Source: Pseudoalteromonas luteoviolacea
Lineage (GTDB): Bacteria; Pseudomonadota; Gammaproteobacteria; Enterobacterales; Alteromonadaceae
Reading direction: 5' to 3'
NCBI RefSeq assembly: GCF_001696455.1
Contig: NZ_MAUJ01000003.1
Location: 489,935-553,934 of the forward strand
DNA: 64,000 bases
Below are positions 33,934 through 42,923 of the stretch, piece by piece. A program made the position numbers and the translations under genes. The notes beneath the pieces are model-generated. The model ran no database searches. It was not told the origin of the DNA and saw nothing but the letters and a program-made list of their open reading frames with translations. The stretch's first letter is position 1, and the number at the start of each line of letters is the position of its first letter.

Positions 33934-34659
33934 ATGGGTAGAGCATTTGAAGTCCGCAAGAACGCCATGGCAAAAACGGCAGCGGCAAAAACCAAGGTCA
34001 ATTCTAAATACGGTAAAGAGATCTACGTTATCGCAAAAAATGGCGGTGCAGATCCTGAAACAAACCTATCCCTTCGCCGTTTGATTGAAAAAGCTAAAAA
34101 AGATCAAGTTCCAGCACACGTTATTGAAAAAGCAATCGAAAAAGCAGCTGGTGGCGCAGGTGAAGATTACTCACCGGCACGTTACGAAGGTTATGGACCG
34201 GGTAACTGCATGGTTATCGTTGACTGCTTAACAGATAATCCAAACCGTACTATCAAAGATGTACGTTTACCATTTACCAAAACAGACTCAAAGATTGGTA
34301 GCCCGGGTTGCGTTGCACATATGTTTGACCACTTTGCTATTTTAGGTTTTGCTGGCGATGATGACGAAGCAGTCCTAGAAGCACTGATGATGGCTGATGT
34401 TGATGTCACTGATGTGGAAGTTGAAGATGGTAAAGTGTCAGTATTTGCGCCAAATACTGAATACTTCAAAGCTAAAACAGCACTGACTGAAGCGTTTGAA
34501 GGCATCACGTTTGAAGTGGATGAAATCACATGGATCCCACAAACACACGTTGAAATCGAGAATGAAGACGACGTAGCAAACTTTGAAAAGTTTATGACGA
34601 TGCTAGAAGATTGTGATGATGTACAAAACGTTTATCACAACGCAATCGTTAAAAAGTAA
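33934..34659 (+). CDS. YebC/PmpR-family protein, YeeN-like subgroup
   Basis: 241 residues from the ATG at 33934, whose [15 protein letters not shown] start fits the family; a longer frame from 33889 adds unrelated residues. Family hallmarks are KIYxxAK-type segment [69 protein letters not shown] and the terminal DDVQNVYHN. Closest in type to E. coli YeeN rather than YebC. Members bind DNA in some species, and YebC proteins have recently been linked to ribosome function at difficult sequences; which applies here is unknown. A terminator follows directly. Confidence 0.88.
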   Translation: MGRAFEVRKNAMAKTAAAKTKVNSKYGKEIYVIAKNGGADPETNLSLRRLIEKAKKDQVPAHVIEKAIEKAAGGAGEDYSPARYEGYGPGNCMVIVDCLTDNPNRTIKDVRLPFTKTDSKIGSPGCVAHMFDHFAILGFAGDDDEAVLEALMMADVDVTDVEVEDGKVSVFAPNTEYFKAKTALTEAFEGITFEVDEITWIPQTHVEIENEDDVANFEKFMTMLEDCDDVQNVYHNAIVKK

Positions 34660-34673
34660 TTATCCATATTACT

Positions 34674-34700
34674 AAAAAAGCAGCGTATGCTGGCTTTTTT
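34674..34700. terminator. Bidirectional terminator after the YebC-family gene
   Basis: AAAAAAGC and GCTTTTTT arms around an AGC-gtat-GCT inner stem with a one-base bulge; T runs suit both the upstream plus-strand gene and the convergent porin gene. Confidence 0.75.
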
Positions 34701-34709
34701 AATGACAAA

Positions 34710-35417
34710 TTAAAGGTCAAATGTTCGAGAAACTGAAAAAGCAATTCGTTCGTCAGAGGTATCAGAGTCTATTGACGTATCTTGCGCGGCTACCTCTATG
34801 TCGAAATTAGAAATACTCGTTGAATAAGCTAATTCATAGTAGTGATAAGATGTATCACTGCCATCCCAGCTAAATTTGTCACCATCTAAAGAGTTTGAAA
34901 CGGTATAACTAACCGTGATGTCGTGATTTTCTGCAATTGAAAAAGCATGGGAAAGAGACGTAATCGTATGACCTGCTTCTGTACCTGCATAATCCCAACT
35001 ATAGAAAAAGTTAAAGCTCGTTTGACCCAAAGCATTTTCGTAGCCAAATTTTGTATACGCCTCAGGGTAGTTTAAATCACTGGAATCATCCCCCCCATAA
35101 TAGCTGTAGTAAGCTATTCCAACATCTAAACTCCACGTGCTACTTAGATCAAAAGTGCGTCCAAAATAGATATCAACTTCAACATCAGTACCATCACTAA
35201 AATCAACGTTTGATGCCCAAGATCCTGCGTACCAATTCGTTTTTGTGTCGCTGTAATCTAGACTCGCCTGAATAGCAAAGTCATTTTCTGTTTGGCTAAT
35301 ACCGTTAAATGTATAGTCTGATGCACCTGAAATAGTGGAAGACCAATCAGCCACCGCCAAATTAGACATCAGAGCAAAAGGAAGCACACAAAGGGGAGTT
35401 CGCAGATTTTTTATCAT
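34710..35417 (-). CDS. TorF-family putative porin (Gcw_chp)
   Basis: About 235 residues from the ATG at 35417, which begins a signal peptide MIKNLRTPLCVLPFALMSNLAVA; the frame is open 16 codons further. The mature part starts DWSSTISGASDYTFNGISQTENDFAIQASLDYS, the TorF/Gcw_chp opening motif, followed by alternating aromatic beta strands and a terminal phenylalanine-containing strand (RIAFSVSRTFDL), as in outer-membrane barrels. It is convergent with the YebC-family gene. Substrate unknown. Confidence 0.85.
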   Translation of the reverse strand: MIKNLRTPLCVLPFALMSNLAVADWSSTISGASDYTFNGISQTENDFAIQASLDYSDTKTNWYAGSWASNVDFSDGTDVEVDIYFGRTFDLSSTWSLDVGIAYYSYYGGDDSSDLNYPEAYTKFGYENALGQTSFNFFYSWDYAGTEAGHTITSLSHAFSIAENHDITVSYTVSNSLDGDKFSWDGSDTSYHYYELAYSTSISNFDIEVAAQDTSIDSDTSDERIAFSVSRTFDL

Positions 35418-35897
35418 ATTATTTATCTCAATGGACGTGAGTATATTACTACCACGATATTTCACTGTGATTTTAAGACCAACTCTTTAAATCACATTTT
35501 TACTTTTGTTGTTAAAGTTTAGTGTAATTGGCAGGTTAGACAAGCGTTTTCACCTAGTCTTACCTTGCATTTTTTACAATTAAAATTGTTATTTTAGCAA
35601 TTTTAATTCAGATTATAGTTACTCAATGAAGACGAATCAAAAAGAAAAAAATAACTAATAAAAAACTATCATTTACAAAAAAACCATAAAATGCATTAAG
35701 TTATAAATAAAAAAGCAAGAAGACACACTTAATACAGCTTTATTTCTCCCCTAATAACACCTAAAACCCCAGAATATATTATTTACCATTTCGCATTTAA
35801 ATAACCTAAATAGACACTCGAATCATATAAATGAAATCAAACTTTAACTTTTTGCATATTAACTATGCTAAAAAAGCAAAAGTTAGAGTATTTACTT
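35418..35897. other. AT-rich intergenic region
   Basis: 480 bp between the divergent porin and phoD genes, extremely AT-rich around 35590-35720. It is probably the promoter region of both genes. No repeat, RNA structure or ORF is convincing. Confidence 0.4.
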
Positions 35898-37475
35898 ATG
35901 AATATATCCCGTCGTAGTTTTATCAAAGGTGGCGTTGTGCTATCCAGCTTGCCGTTAACACTCTCTTTGTCTGGCTGCACATTTTCTGAGAGTCCATTTA
36001 GCCACGGTGTTGCCAGTGGTGACCCACTTGATGATCGCGTCATTCTTTGGACTCGAATTACCATACCCAAAGAAATTAGCGACAAAGTTGACTTAGAAGC
36101 ACTCTCCGTCAAGGTCATTTGGCAAGTAGCCTCCGATACGAGCTTTTCGTCTATCGTCGCCTCAGGCCATGTAATTACTTCTCAAGAAAACGACTTTACA
36201 GTGAAAGCCGATGCCACCGGACTTCGTGAAAACACCCGCTATTTTTACCGATTTATTGTCGATGAGTTAGAAAAGCCCTTGATTTCTCCTGTTGGCAAGA
36301 CGAAAACGCTCCCAAGATATGATGTATCGAAAATAAAACTCGCCATGGCATCTTGCTCTCATTTTAGTTATGGCTACTTTAATGTTTACGCACGAATTGC
36401 TGAAATTCCTGATCTTGATGCCGTACTGCACTTGGGGGATTACTTATACGAATACGGCAACAAAGATATATATCGCAACCCCTTTCTTTGGAATCGCAAA
36501 GTAGTACCTGCACATGAAATGGTTAGCCTGTCAGATTATCGCCAGCGCCACGCTTGCTACAAAACAGATGAAGATTTGCAGACACTACATCAAACACACC
36601 CCATGATTTGTATATGGGATGATCACGAATTTACCAATGACACATGGCAAGGTGGCGCCGAGAACCACAATGCAGGCGAGGGCACTTGGCAAGCCCGCAG
36701 CCAAGCGGCAATCCAAGCGTATTACGAATGGATGCCAATCAGAGAGCCAAATAGTCACAGTCATGAAAAGGCATACCGACGTTTTAAGTTCGGTGATTTA
36801 GCCGAGCTCAATATGTTGGATACACGTTTGGTTGGGCGCGATCAGCAAGTTGAGGTCAATGATCCAGCCAGACTTGAAGCGCAGCGTACACTGCTTGGCC
36901 ATGAACAAGAACAATGGTTACAAGACAATTTATTCGACGCCAAACGCCAAGGCGTAAAATGGAAATTATTGGGCCAACAAGTACAAATGATGCAAATTCA
37001 AATGTTGGGTAAACCCATCAACACCGATGCGTGGGACGGCTACCCTGCGGCACGAACAAGACTGTTAGACTTTATAGAAGCGAATAATATAGACAACGTC
37101 ATCGTCCTCACAGGAGATGTGCATTCCTCATGGGCAGCGAACATATGTAAGGACCCTTATGACTGGAGAAAGTACAATCGATTCACTCATGATGGTGCGC
37201 TTGCCGTTGAGATTGTTACATCTTCCGTCACTTCTCCATCTATCCCAGTACCAGGACTACAACAACTTGTCGGTGATGTTGGCAAAATATTAATGCCAGA
37301 AAATCCACACATACGTTATGTAGATTTGGCCAATAGAGGGTTTGTTACTTTAGATATCAATTCGGAGCGGTTAACCGCAAATTGGCACCACGTTCCATTT
37401 GTTGGATTTAAAAACGATCAGGTACATATTGGCAAACAATTTACCGTATACGCGGGCAAAGCAAAGCTACAATAG
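35898..37475 (+). CDS. phoD: PhoD-family alkaline phosphatase/phosphodiesterase, Tat lipoprotein
   Basis: 525 residues from the ATG at 35898, chosen because the twin-arginine signal NISRRSFIKGG then starts at residue 2. The signal ends in a lipobox (LSLSGC), so it is a Tat-exported lipoprotein. The PhoD layout follows: N-terminal FSHGVASGDPLDDRVILWTRI domain, then metallophosphoesterase motifs MASCSHFSYGYFNVY, AVLHLGDYLYEYG, ICIWDDHEFTNDTW and VIVLTGDVHSSWAAN. PhoD uses calcium and iron to release phosphate from mono- and diesters. No Pho-box was recognised upstream. Confidence 0.92.
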   Translation: MNISRRSFIKGGVVLSSLPLTLSLSGCTFSESPFSHGVASGDPLDDRVILWTRITIPKEISDKVDLEALSVKVIWQVASDTSFSSIVASGHVITSQENDFTVKADATGLRENTRYFYRFIVDELEKPLISPVGKTKTLPRYDVSKIKLAMASCSHFSYGYFNVYARIAEIPDLDAVLHLGDYLYEYGNKDIYRNPFLWNRKVVPAHEMVSLSDYRQRHACYKTDEDLQTLHQTHPMICIWDDHEFTNDTWQGGAENHNAGEGTWQARSQAAIQAYYEWMPIREPNSHSHEKAYRRFKFGDLAELNMLDTRLVGRDQQVEVNDPARLEAQRTLLGHEQEQWLQDNLFDAKRQGVKWKLLGQQVQMMQIQMLGKPINTDAWDGYPAARTRLLDFIEANNIDNVIVLTGDVHSSWAANICKDPYDWRKYNRFTHDGALAVEIVTSSVTSPSIPVPGLQQLVGDVGKILMPENPHIRYVDLANRGFVTLDINSERLTANWHHVPFVGFKNDQVHIGKQFTVYAGKAKLQ

Positions 37476-37502
37476 CACACATAAATTCATCAACCTCCCT
37501 TG

Positions 37503-37525
37503 AAAGCCCGGCATACGGGCTTTTT
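37503..37525 (+). terminator. Terminator after phoD
   Basis: AAAGCCCG and CGGGCTTT arms around GCATA, followed by further T, 27 bases past the phoD stop. Confidence 0.85.
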
Positions 37526-37555
37526 AAAATTATTTTTATTTTTTTCAGTTTTTTT

Positions 37556-37584
37556 CTTGAAAATCATTTTGACCGTCCATAGAT
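37556..37584 (+). promoter_or_regulatory. Candidate sigma-32 heat-shock promoter
   Basis: CTTGAAA at 37556-37562 is the heat-shock -35 consensus. About 12-14 bases on, GTCCATAG (37575-37582) partly matches the -10 CCCCATNT. It lies 120 bp before the small heat-shock gene. Confidence 0.5.
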
Positions 37585-37677
37585 AGTGTATTGAGGACGC
37601 CGATAGGGTCCCAAACCAAATTAAGAAAATTGTTTTAACCTTGTTTGCTGGTTCATGCGAAGAGTAAACAAGCATTA

Positions 37678-37693
37678 TCGCTTTAATTGAGGA
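37678..37693 (+). promoter_or_regulatory. ROSE-like RNA thermometer hairpin at the hsp20 ribosome-binding site
   Basis: TCGCT (37678-37682) faces AGGA (37690-37693) across a 7-base loop. In ROSE thermometers a UYGCU segment masks the Shine-Dalgarno AGGA with an unpaired G, and this hairpin has that design, with AGGA 9 bases before the ATG. An additional stem CTTGTTT/AAACAAG lies just upstream (about 37650-37672). Confidence 0.5.
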
Positions 37694-37702
37694 TATATTA
37701 TT

Positions 37703-38152
37703 ATGCGCAACGTAGATCTAACTCCACTTTACCGTTCATTCATTGGTTTCGACCACCTAGCTTCACTTATGGATCGTGCAGCCCACAATGGCAAGCAAGC
37801 AAGTTATCCACCTTACAATATTGAAGCCCTAGACCAAGACAAATATCAAATTACCATGGCGGTCGCAGGATTCACCAACGATGAATTGCATATTGAGTCT
37901 GAAAACAACACACTCAGAATAAAAGGCCAAAAAGCCGATAAAGAGCAAAAAACCGAACGTAAATTCATCCATCAAGGCATTGCAGAGCGCAACTTTGAAC
38001 AAAGCTTTCAACTAGGCGATCACGTACGAGTGATCGGCGCAGAGTTAGAAAATGGCTTACTTGTCATCAGCCTTGAAAGAGAAATTCCAGAAGCATTAAA
38101 GCCGAGAAAAATAGAAATCGGTAAAGGTAAGCTTCTCGAAAACGAAAGCTAA
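37703..38152 (+). CDS. Small heat-shock protein, Hsp20/IbpA family
   Basis: 149 residues, close to IbpA/IbpB length. The N-terminus MRNVDLTPLYRSFIGFDHLASLMD and YPPYNIEALDQDKYQITMAVAGFTNDEL are IbpA-like, the alpha-crystallin core ends with ENGLLVISLEREIPEALKPRKIEI, containing the C-terminal I/V-x-I/V-type motif (RKIEI). It is an ATP-independent holdase that binds unfolding proteins. Control is suggested by a heat-shock-type promoter and a ROSE-like hairpin upstream. It is transcribed alone, with terminators on both sides. Confidence 0.92.
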   Translation: MRNVDLTPLYRSFIGFDHLASLMDRAAHNGKQASYPPYNIEALDQDKYQITMAVAGFTNDELHIESENNTLRIKGQKADKEQKTERKFIHQGIAERNFEQSFQLGDHVRVIGAELENGLLVISLEREIPEALKPRKIEIGKGKLLENES

Positions 38153-38186
38153 ACCAACCAAAACTTGATGTTGATTACCCCTGGAT

Positions 38187-38208
38187 AAGCCGCTTTTGCG
38201 GCTTTTTC
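38187..38208 (+). terminator. Terminator after the small heat-shock gene
   Basis: AAGCCGC-TTTT-GCGGCTT followed by T4, 34 bases past the stop codon. Confidence 0.85.
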
Positions 38209-38577
38209 TGTTTCATGTAAACCCCCTTTACATTTTTTAAATATTATTAATAGAGAACATTGAGTTCGGTCTTCCGAGGTTTACTCATTTAAACAGGTAA
38301 GCTTTACGGATGTCAGCTGAGTGATTGAATACAGACGTCATGGCTCAAACAGCTATTCCAATTTGAGTTAAAAAATTGTTTGGTAATGCAGATAATAGGC
38401 ATCTTTGGATTTATGAAGATGCTCTGATGAGACGTTAATTTTTTCGAAATTGACATACCAATTCAGCTTTCATAATACAAAATCTGGCATATATTTATTG
38501 ATATGAAAGAAAGTGTTTTGTTTTACAGTGAGACTATTTAAAGTGTCCCTTTAGCTCAAAGCAAGGTGAAAAATAAA
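38209..38577. other. Intergenic region with no recognisable element
   Basis: About 370 bp between two terminators that face each other. I see no ORF, repeat or strong structure. Confidence 0.4.
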
Positions 38578-38605
38578 CAAGCCCGAAAATTGCTTTTCAG
38601 GCTTG
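38578..38605 (-). terminator. Terminator of the 56-residue membrane/exported protein gene
   Basis: CAAGCCCGAAAA and TTTTCAGGCTTG arms with one mismatch and a four-base loop, followed on the minus strand by GTTTATTTTT. It starts 15 bases past the stop of the small gene. Confidence 0.65.
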
Positions 38606-38619
38606 ATGTAATCACCGTT

Positions 38620-38790
38620 TTATAGGTCAACTTTACTGCATAAATCCATATTTGCCTTATCTTTTAATTTTAAGCAATACATCGACGTTTCATTTACTTC
38701 AATGCCATTAAAAGCAAAAGTTGAGAACCAGCTAAATACCAACGCTAAACTGATCAAAGCGTACTTTTTGTAAGGAGGGAGTGTTGCCAT
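38620..38790 (-). CDS. Small exported or membrane protein, 56 residues
   Basis: The minus strand encodes MATLPPYKKYALISLALVF, then a hydrophobic run to about residue 28 (SWFSTFAFNG), then a polar tail with two cysteines (MYCLKLKDKANMDLCSKVDL). The arrangement is that of a signal peptide or single span followed by a short mature peptide that could form a disulfide. It has an ATG with AGG upstream and is followed by its own terminator. I do not recognise a family. It lies downstream of the polysaccharide enzyme gene's 3' end, same strand, about 100 bp away. Confidence 0.5.
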   Translation of the reverse strand: MATLPPYKKYALISLALVFSWFSTFAFNGIEVNETSMYCLKLKDKANMDLCSKVDL

Positions 38791-38893
38791 TTTAATTACC
38801 TAGAATCACTTCTTGACCAACTGCTAACAGTTGGACTCATTAAACTTTTATCACACGCCTGTAATCTTCATTCGAGTTACAAACGCATTGACA

Positions 38894-41125
38894 TTATTGG
38901 AAAATGCGTACGTTTTTAATTTCACCAATAAAGGGATAAGTACCTTTTACAGGAGAGCCGATACTGAGCGGAATATCATTTTGCTCCGGCAGAACCACAG
39001 CTTTTGAGCCAAGAAACTGACCGTCGATATATAGCGACAGCAGATTTCCATTTAAGTGCATGACCAGCTTGTGCCACTTGCCGTCTGCGTAGTTGCCCGC
39101 GTTGACGCCTTGACCATTAACTCGAGCGCTTATCACGCCTTGTTTATTAACTTGAATGTAGTAGGGGTTTTTCGTGCCATAGTTCCCTTTAGACAAAGCA
39201 AAACCAGCCTTTTGAGTACTCCAAGTATCGTATTTAAACGCCAATTCAATGCGACTGAAACGGTCAATATCGCCCAACTCGACACGCTGACCGGAACCAT
39301 TGAATGACCCTTGATAATCGCCAAACACTTGCCCATGAAGACCATTACCAGATAGATCACAAACACTTTGTTCAAGTGACCACGCACCAGCAAGACCCTC
39401 GCCAGTGATGCGTTTTGCACAGCGACGCTGATTTAACTGAGCATCGAAAAGGCTATCAATATCCGTTACAGGCTGAACATGCGCTTGTGGCTCATCAGCC
39501 AAGCTTAAATCATACCTTTGTTGGCTTTCAAAGCCGTTAAAGCCGGCACCATTTAAACCCACAACATACGGCATAATCACTCGACCATACTTGCTGTCAT
39601 GACGCATAAATGCCCACTTTTCGATATTATCGTTTTGCGCTGTGTTGGTTACATTCCAAAATACTAAGTGCTTTAAATGATTTGGCTGAGACCCCTCCGA
39701 GCCCCCCATAAACCCATAGTTCCATCCGCCTTTGCTGTTCTCAATAAGATTACTGTAGGGCATATTTGCATGTAAGTTGTGAAAGCGTTTCTCTGAATGC
39801 GTTGAACCTGAAATCACATTTCCCGTAGCTTTATGTGAAAAACCAGCCGCATGCCAATGTTCAGCTTGGTCATCAATATCACGAGCCAATACATGGGTAG
39901 ACGAGTTAATATCTAGACTTAAATGCCCCGGATTTCCGATAAATTTAATATCTTGTAATGTCATCGCGGCACCATTTACCACAGTAATTCCTTGGTTTAC
40001 ATCGACAATATCCACATTTCTCAGCCAGCCATTTGCAACACGAGAAATGCGCAATGCACTCCAACCTCCATCATGAACACCGCTTAAATGGTGCTTAAAT
40101 GCTGCCTGCCAATTACCTTGGATAGTGAGGTTTTCAATACCGATATTTTCTACTAACGTTGCCTTTTTTAAACCCCAGTATCCATCATTTTGAATCTCAT
40201 GATGAATTGGCGCCGCAAAGGTGATTAACGCACCGTCAATAGCAGTAATTTGATGGTACTCTTGGGAACGTAGTCCTTTTTTAATTAGTCCCCACTTACC
40301 GTCTAACTTGTATGGTGATAATGCTTTGGCGATTGTTTCTTCACGAGGGTCAAAACGAGACAATTGTACCCACTGTCCTACTTTTAGCAGGCGACTGTCA
40401 CTGACTCTTACTGTACGAGTTGAGTGTCTCGGGTGTGCAGACGTAATATCAGTGATAAACCTTTCGCCACTAGGAGACACCACTTTTTGGCTAACTCCCT
40501 TAACGCGTGGGTCACGGTTGTCGTAGTTATACCCTATTTCGAATAAATAGGGACTTGTCCACATTTTTGATGGATAAACCAAATCAAGATGCTTATCCAT
40601 ATATAAAATACTTTGCTTGCTTTCACCTCGTAAAATCATGTTGCCGCGAGACACCTTAATCGATGCATTTGCGCGGCTTTTTCTTCCAGCGGCAGTATCG
40701 GACATATCAAGATGAGCAATATCAGCGTGTGTATTTAAATCATATATTCCGTTGGGAAAATAAATAATTGCACCACTTCCGCCTGCATCAATGTATTTTT
40801 CGGCCGCAGCAATCGTATCTCTTATAGCTTGCTTATCCGATTGGCCTAACTTGATATCAGCACCAAAGTCGGTCACATCAAATGTGCGATACCCTAAGCT
40901 GTCTACTTCAGGAATAGGGTGGTTTGAAAATTGGAAACCTGCATATGAGTAGTTTGCTAAAATCTCGTCATCCAAGATTTTAGAATTGGGATCTCTTAGA
41001 TCAGATTGCTCAGATCTGGATTCCAGATAGGTATGCCAAAAATCGTTTGCATACCCTTGTATAGGGAACGAACTTGCAATAGCACAGAGTGCCGACACAA
41101 GCGTTTTGTTTGGAAAGTTTTTCAT
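38894..41125 (-). CDS. Secreted beta-helix polysaccharide-active enzyme with LamG-like domain
   Basis: About 743 residues from the ATG at 41125, preceded by GAGG and starting a signal peptide (MKNFPNKTLVSALCAIASSFPIQGYA); the frame extends 21 codons further. Residues about 60-560 are a pectate-lyase-3-type right-handed beta-helix (RTFDVTDFGADIKLGQSDKQ, GGSGAIIYFPNGIYDL, then repeated strands such as VENIGIENLTIQG and LRISRVANGWLRNVDIVDV). The last 180 residues form a concanavalin/LamG-like domain (GLAGAWSLEQSVCDLSGNGLHG; WHKLVMHLNGNLLSLYIDG), probably carbohydrate-binding. Substrate is unknown; a lyase or hydrolase of algal or self-made polysaccharide is likely. A c-di-GMP-I riboswitch precedes it. 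Confidence 0.8.
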   Translation of the reverse strand: MKNFPNKTLVSALCAIASSFPIQGYANDFWHTYLESRSEQSDLRDPNSKILDDEILANYSYAGFQFSNHPIPEVDSLGYRTFDVTDFGADIKLGQSDKQAIRDTIAAAEKYIDAGGSGAIIYFPNGIYDLNTHADIAHLDMSDTAAGRKSRANASIKVSRGNMILRGESKQSILYMDKHLDLVYPSKMWTSPYLFEIGYNYDNRDPRVKGVSQKVVSPSGERFITDITSAHPRHSTRTVRVSDSRLLKVGQWVQLSRFDPREETIAKALSPYKLDGKWGLIKKGLRSQEYHQITAIDGALITFAAPIHHEIQNDGYWGLKKATLVENIGIENLTIQGNWQAAFKHHLSGVHDGGWSALRISRVANGWLRNVDIVDVNQGITVVNGAAMTLQDIKFIGNPGHLSLDINSSTHVLARDIDDQAEHWHAAGFSHKATGNVISGSTHSEKRFHNLHANMPYSNLIENSKGGWNYGFMGGSEGSQPNHLKHLVFWNVTNTAQNDNIEKWAFMRHDSKYGRVIMPYVVGLNGAGFNGFESQQRYDLSLADEPQAHVQPVTDIDSLFDAQLNQRRCAKRITGEGLAGAWSLEQSVCDLSGNGLHGQVFGDYQGSFNGSGQRVELGDIDRFSRIELAFKYDTWSTQKAGFALSKGNYGTKNPYYIQVNKQGVISARVNGQGVNAGNYADGKWHKLVMHLNGNLLSLYIDGQFLGSKAVVLPEQNDIPLSIGSPVKGTYPFIGEIKNVRIFQ

Positions 41126-41213
41126 CTCTAACCTCAATTTGCTAGTGATATAGCGATATTGAGTAGATCTGGCACACACATCCTTCATGCGTATTCATAA
41201 CATTCCATGATTA

Positions 41214-41312
41214 TGAAGCAACCCCGCTATCGTGGACTCTGCATAAAAATACAGCGCCTTTAGACCGGAAGCTTTGCGTCCTAGGCTTTCACCCAGTTTG
41301 CCAGTAACTACA
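41214..41312 (-). promoter_or_regulatory. Cyclic di-GMP class I riboswitch (GEMM-I)
   Basis: On the minus strand the GEMM-I landmarks occur in order: GGCAAAC near 41300, GAAAG then CCTAGGACGCAAAGC near 41270-41286, CCGGTCTAAAGG near 41257-41266 (tetraloop-receptor and CTAA), and TAGCGGGGTTGCT near 41218-41229 closing the second stem. GACGCAAAGC and CGGGGTT are the most conserved aptamer stretches. It lies about 90 bases upstream of the polysaccharide enzyme start and on the same strand. Whether ligand turns expression on or off cannot be read; I saw no clear terminator after the aptamer, so control of translation is possible. The rest of the 41126-41657 gap shows only AT-rich promoter-like DNA. 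Confidence 0.88.
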
Positions 41313-41657
41313 GTTTGTGTAAATTTTAAAAGGAATTTATAGGAAGGTTCCAAATACGTCAAACGAAAATTAGAGCAAAAATCCTAATTCATTGTTCAGT
41401 CGGGAATTAAATTTCGTACTAACTCGCTTTAGACACATTTTTACTTTCTCGTAAAAACCACACATACCCAATAAAGAAACAAACATATTACTTGTTAAAG
41501 CACATGACAAGAATTTTTTATCTATGCTATCTAAATAGCCAACCAGCACTCGAAGGTGAATTTTAAGTCAAAATAAACGCATAAGAATTCACAATGTATA
41601 CAATAAGCCATATGCCTTCATGGCTGACAACGAAAGGGCTATTAATGCATAACAAAG

Positions 41658-42914
41658 TCATAAGCTTACCCTTGAAAAGCGTAATGTGAATCGTGCACCA
41701 CCTAGCAATGGGCAGCTATCAACCTCAATTGAGCCAAGATAGCGCTGTACTATTTTGGCGCTAAACGCCAAGCCAATACCAAACCCACGCTCTGCGCCTT
41801 GATTAAGCCTGACAAAAGGCTTAAATATTGCCTCTCTTTGTTGTGCATTAACGCCATTTCCATCGTCACTTATTGTAAATATGACGCATTCTTTCTCTAG
41901 TATTACTTTTAGTAAACATCGAGTGTGGCCATATTTAATGGCATTTTCGATAATGTTAGAAATAGCCATAGATAGATAGCTTTGCTCAGCTTTAATATAA
42001 AAAGCAGAGTTTGGCATTTGCACTTCAAGTGCATCATCAAAATTGCTCATAACATAGTTATTGAGCAACTTCTGTCCATCTACCGTCACAGGCTTGGCTT
42101 CATCTAAGCTATGTTGAAGTCGAGCAAAGTCAAGCATATGAAGCAGTAATCTCTCCATTTCATCCAATTGATTATTAATTCTAGCTTCGTATTTTCCTCT
42201 AAGTACTTCATCATCGGTTTCAACTAGAGTGTCTAACCCCATTCGGACTCGTGCCAAAGGTGTTCTAAGTTCATGAGACAAGCCACCAGCGAGCAGCTTA
42301 ACATCATCCATCAGAACATTAATTTTCTCGGCCATTTGATTGAAAGACAGTTCAATATCACGCAGGTACCAGAGAGTACCCACCTTCAGACGGATATCCA
42401 GTTGCCCCTCACCAAATCGAGTGGCAGCTTGCCTTAGTTTTATAAGACGTCTTATAAATGGCGCAATAAATGCCAACATAACTGCGATCAACAACCCGTA
42501 GAATGAGAGTGTTAGGCTTAAACTATGATCGTTTTCAAGCGGTTGCTTATCATATTGATAAATAAGGATTGCGCCCCCTTTGGTTAAGATGTGGACCATC
42601 ACTTGCTCTTTCGTTTCCAAATAAACGACCTCACCAAGTTTAAGCTGTTGATTGAGCTGCTCAGGCAGCGGGTAAGCATCCTGCTGTCGTATGATAATAG
42701 ACGCACCGCGATTATTGTCTTGGGGAAAAGCACTCAAATCAATGTTATCACGGGCGGCAATGGCACGAAGTAGAGGTAAAACAAGCTCAACCTCCTCATT
42801 TGCAATAGGTTGAGCCTTTTCGATATCTGACGTATAAACCTGCTCAATCACCTGACCTAACAAAATATTCGCGAGCAATAAAACGCCCACCAGTGCGACA
42901 GCAAAGCGCCACAT
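41658..42914 (-). CDS. RstB-like sensor histidine kinase
   Basis: 418 residues. Two membrane spans (about 3-20 and 128-148) frame a periplasmic sensor of about 105 residues. HAMP-like RLIKLRQAATRFGEGQLDIRLKVG follows, then the HisKA box LLAGGLSHELRTPLARVRMGLDTL near 212, N box ISNIIENAIKYGH near 315 and G boxes FTISDDGNGVNAQQ and GFGIGLAFSAKIVQRYLG. The layout is that of RstB/EnvZ-type kinases. GGAGG lies 8 bases before the ATG. It is the last gene of a four-gene operon mipA-like, DUF3019, regulator, kinase. Confidence 0.88.
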   Translation of the reverse strand: MWRFAVALVGVLLLANILLGQVIEQVYTSDIEKAQPIANEEVELVLPLLRAIAARDNIDLSAFPQDNNRGASIIIRQQDAYPLPEQLNQQLKLGEVVYLETKEQVMVHILTKGGAILIYQYDKQPLENDHSLSLTLSFYGLLIAVMLAFIAPFIRRLIKLRQAATRFGEGQLDIRLKVGTLWYLRDIELSFNQMAEKINVLMDDVKLLAGGLSHELRTPLARVRMGLDTLVETDDEVLRGKYEARINNQLDEMERLLLHMLDFARLQHSLDEAKPVTVDGQKLLNNYVMSNFDDALEVQMPNSAFYIKAEQSYLSMAISNIIENAIKYGHTRCLLKVILEKECVIFTISDDGNGVNAQQREAIFKPFVRLNQGAERGFGIGLAFSAKIVQRYLGSIEVDSCPLLGGARFTLRFSRVSL

Positions 42915-42923
42915 AATGCCTCC

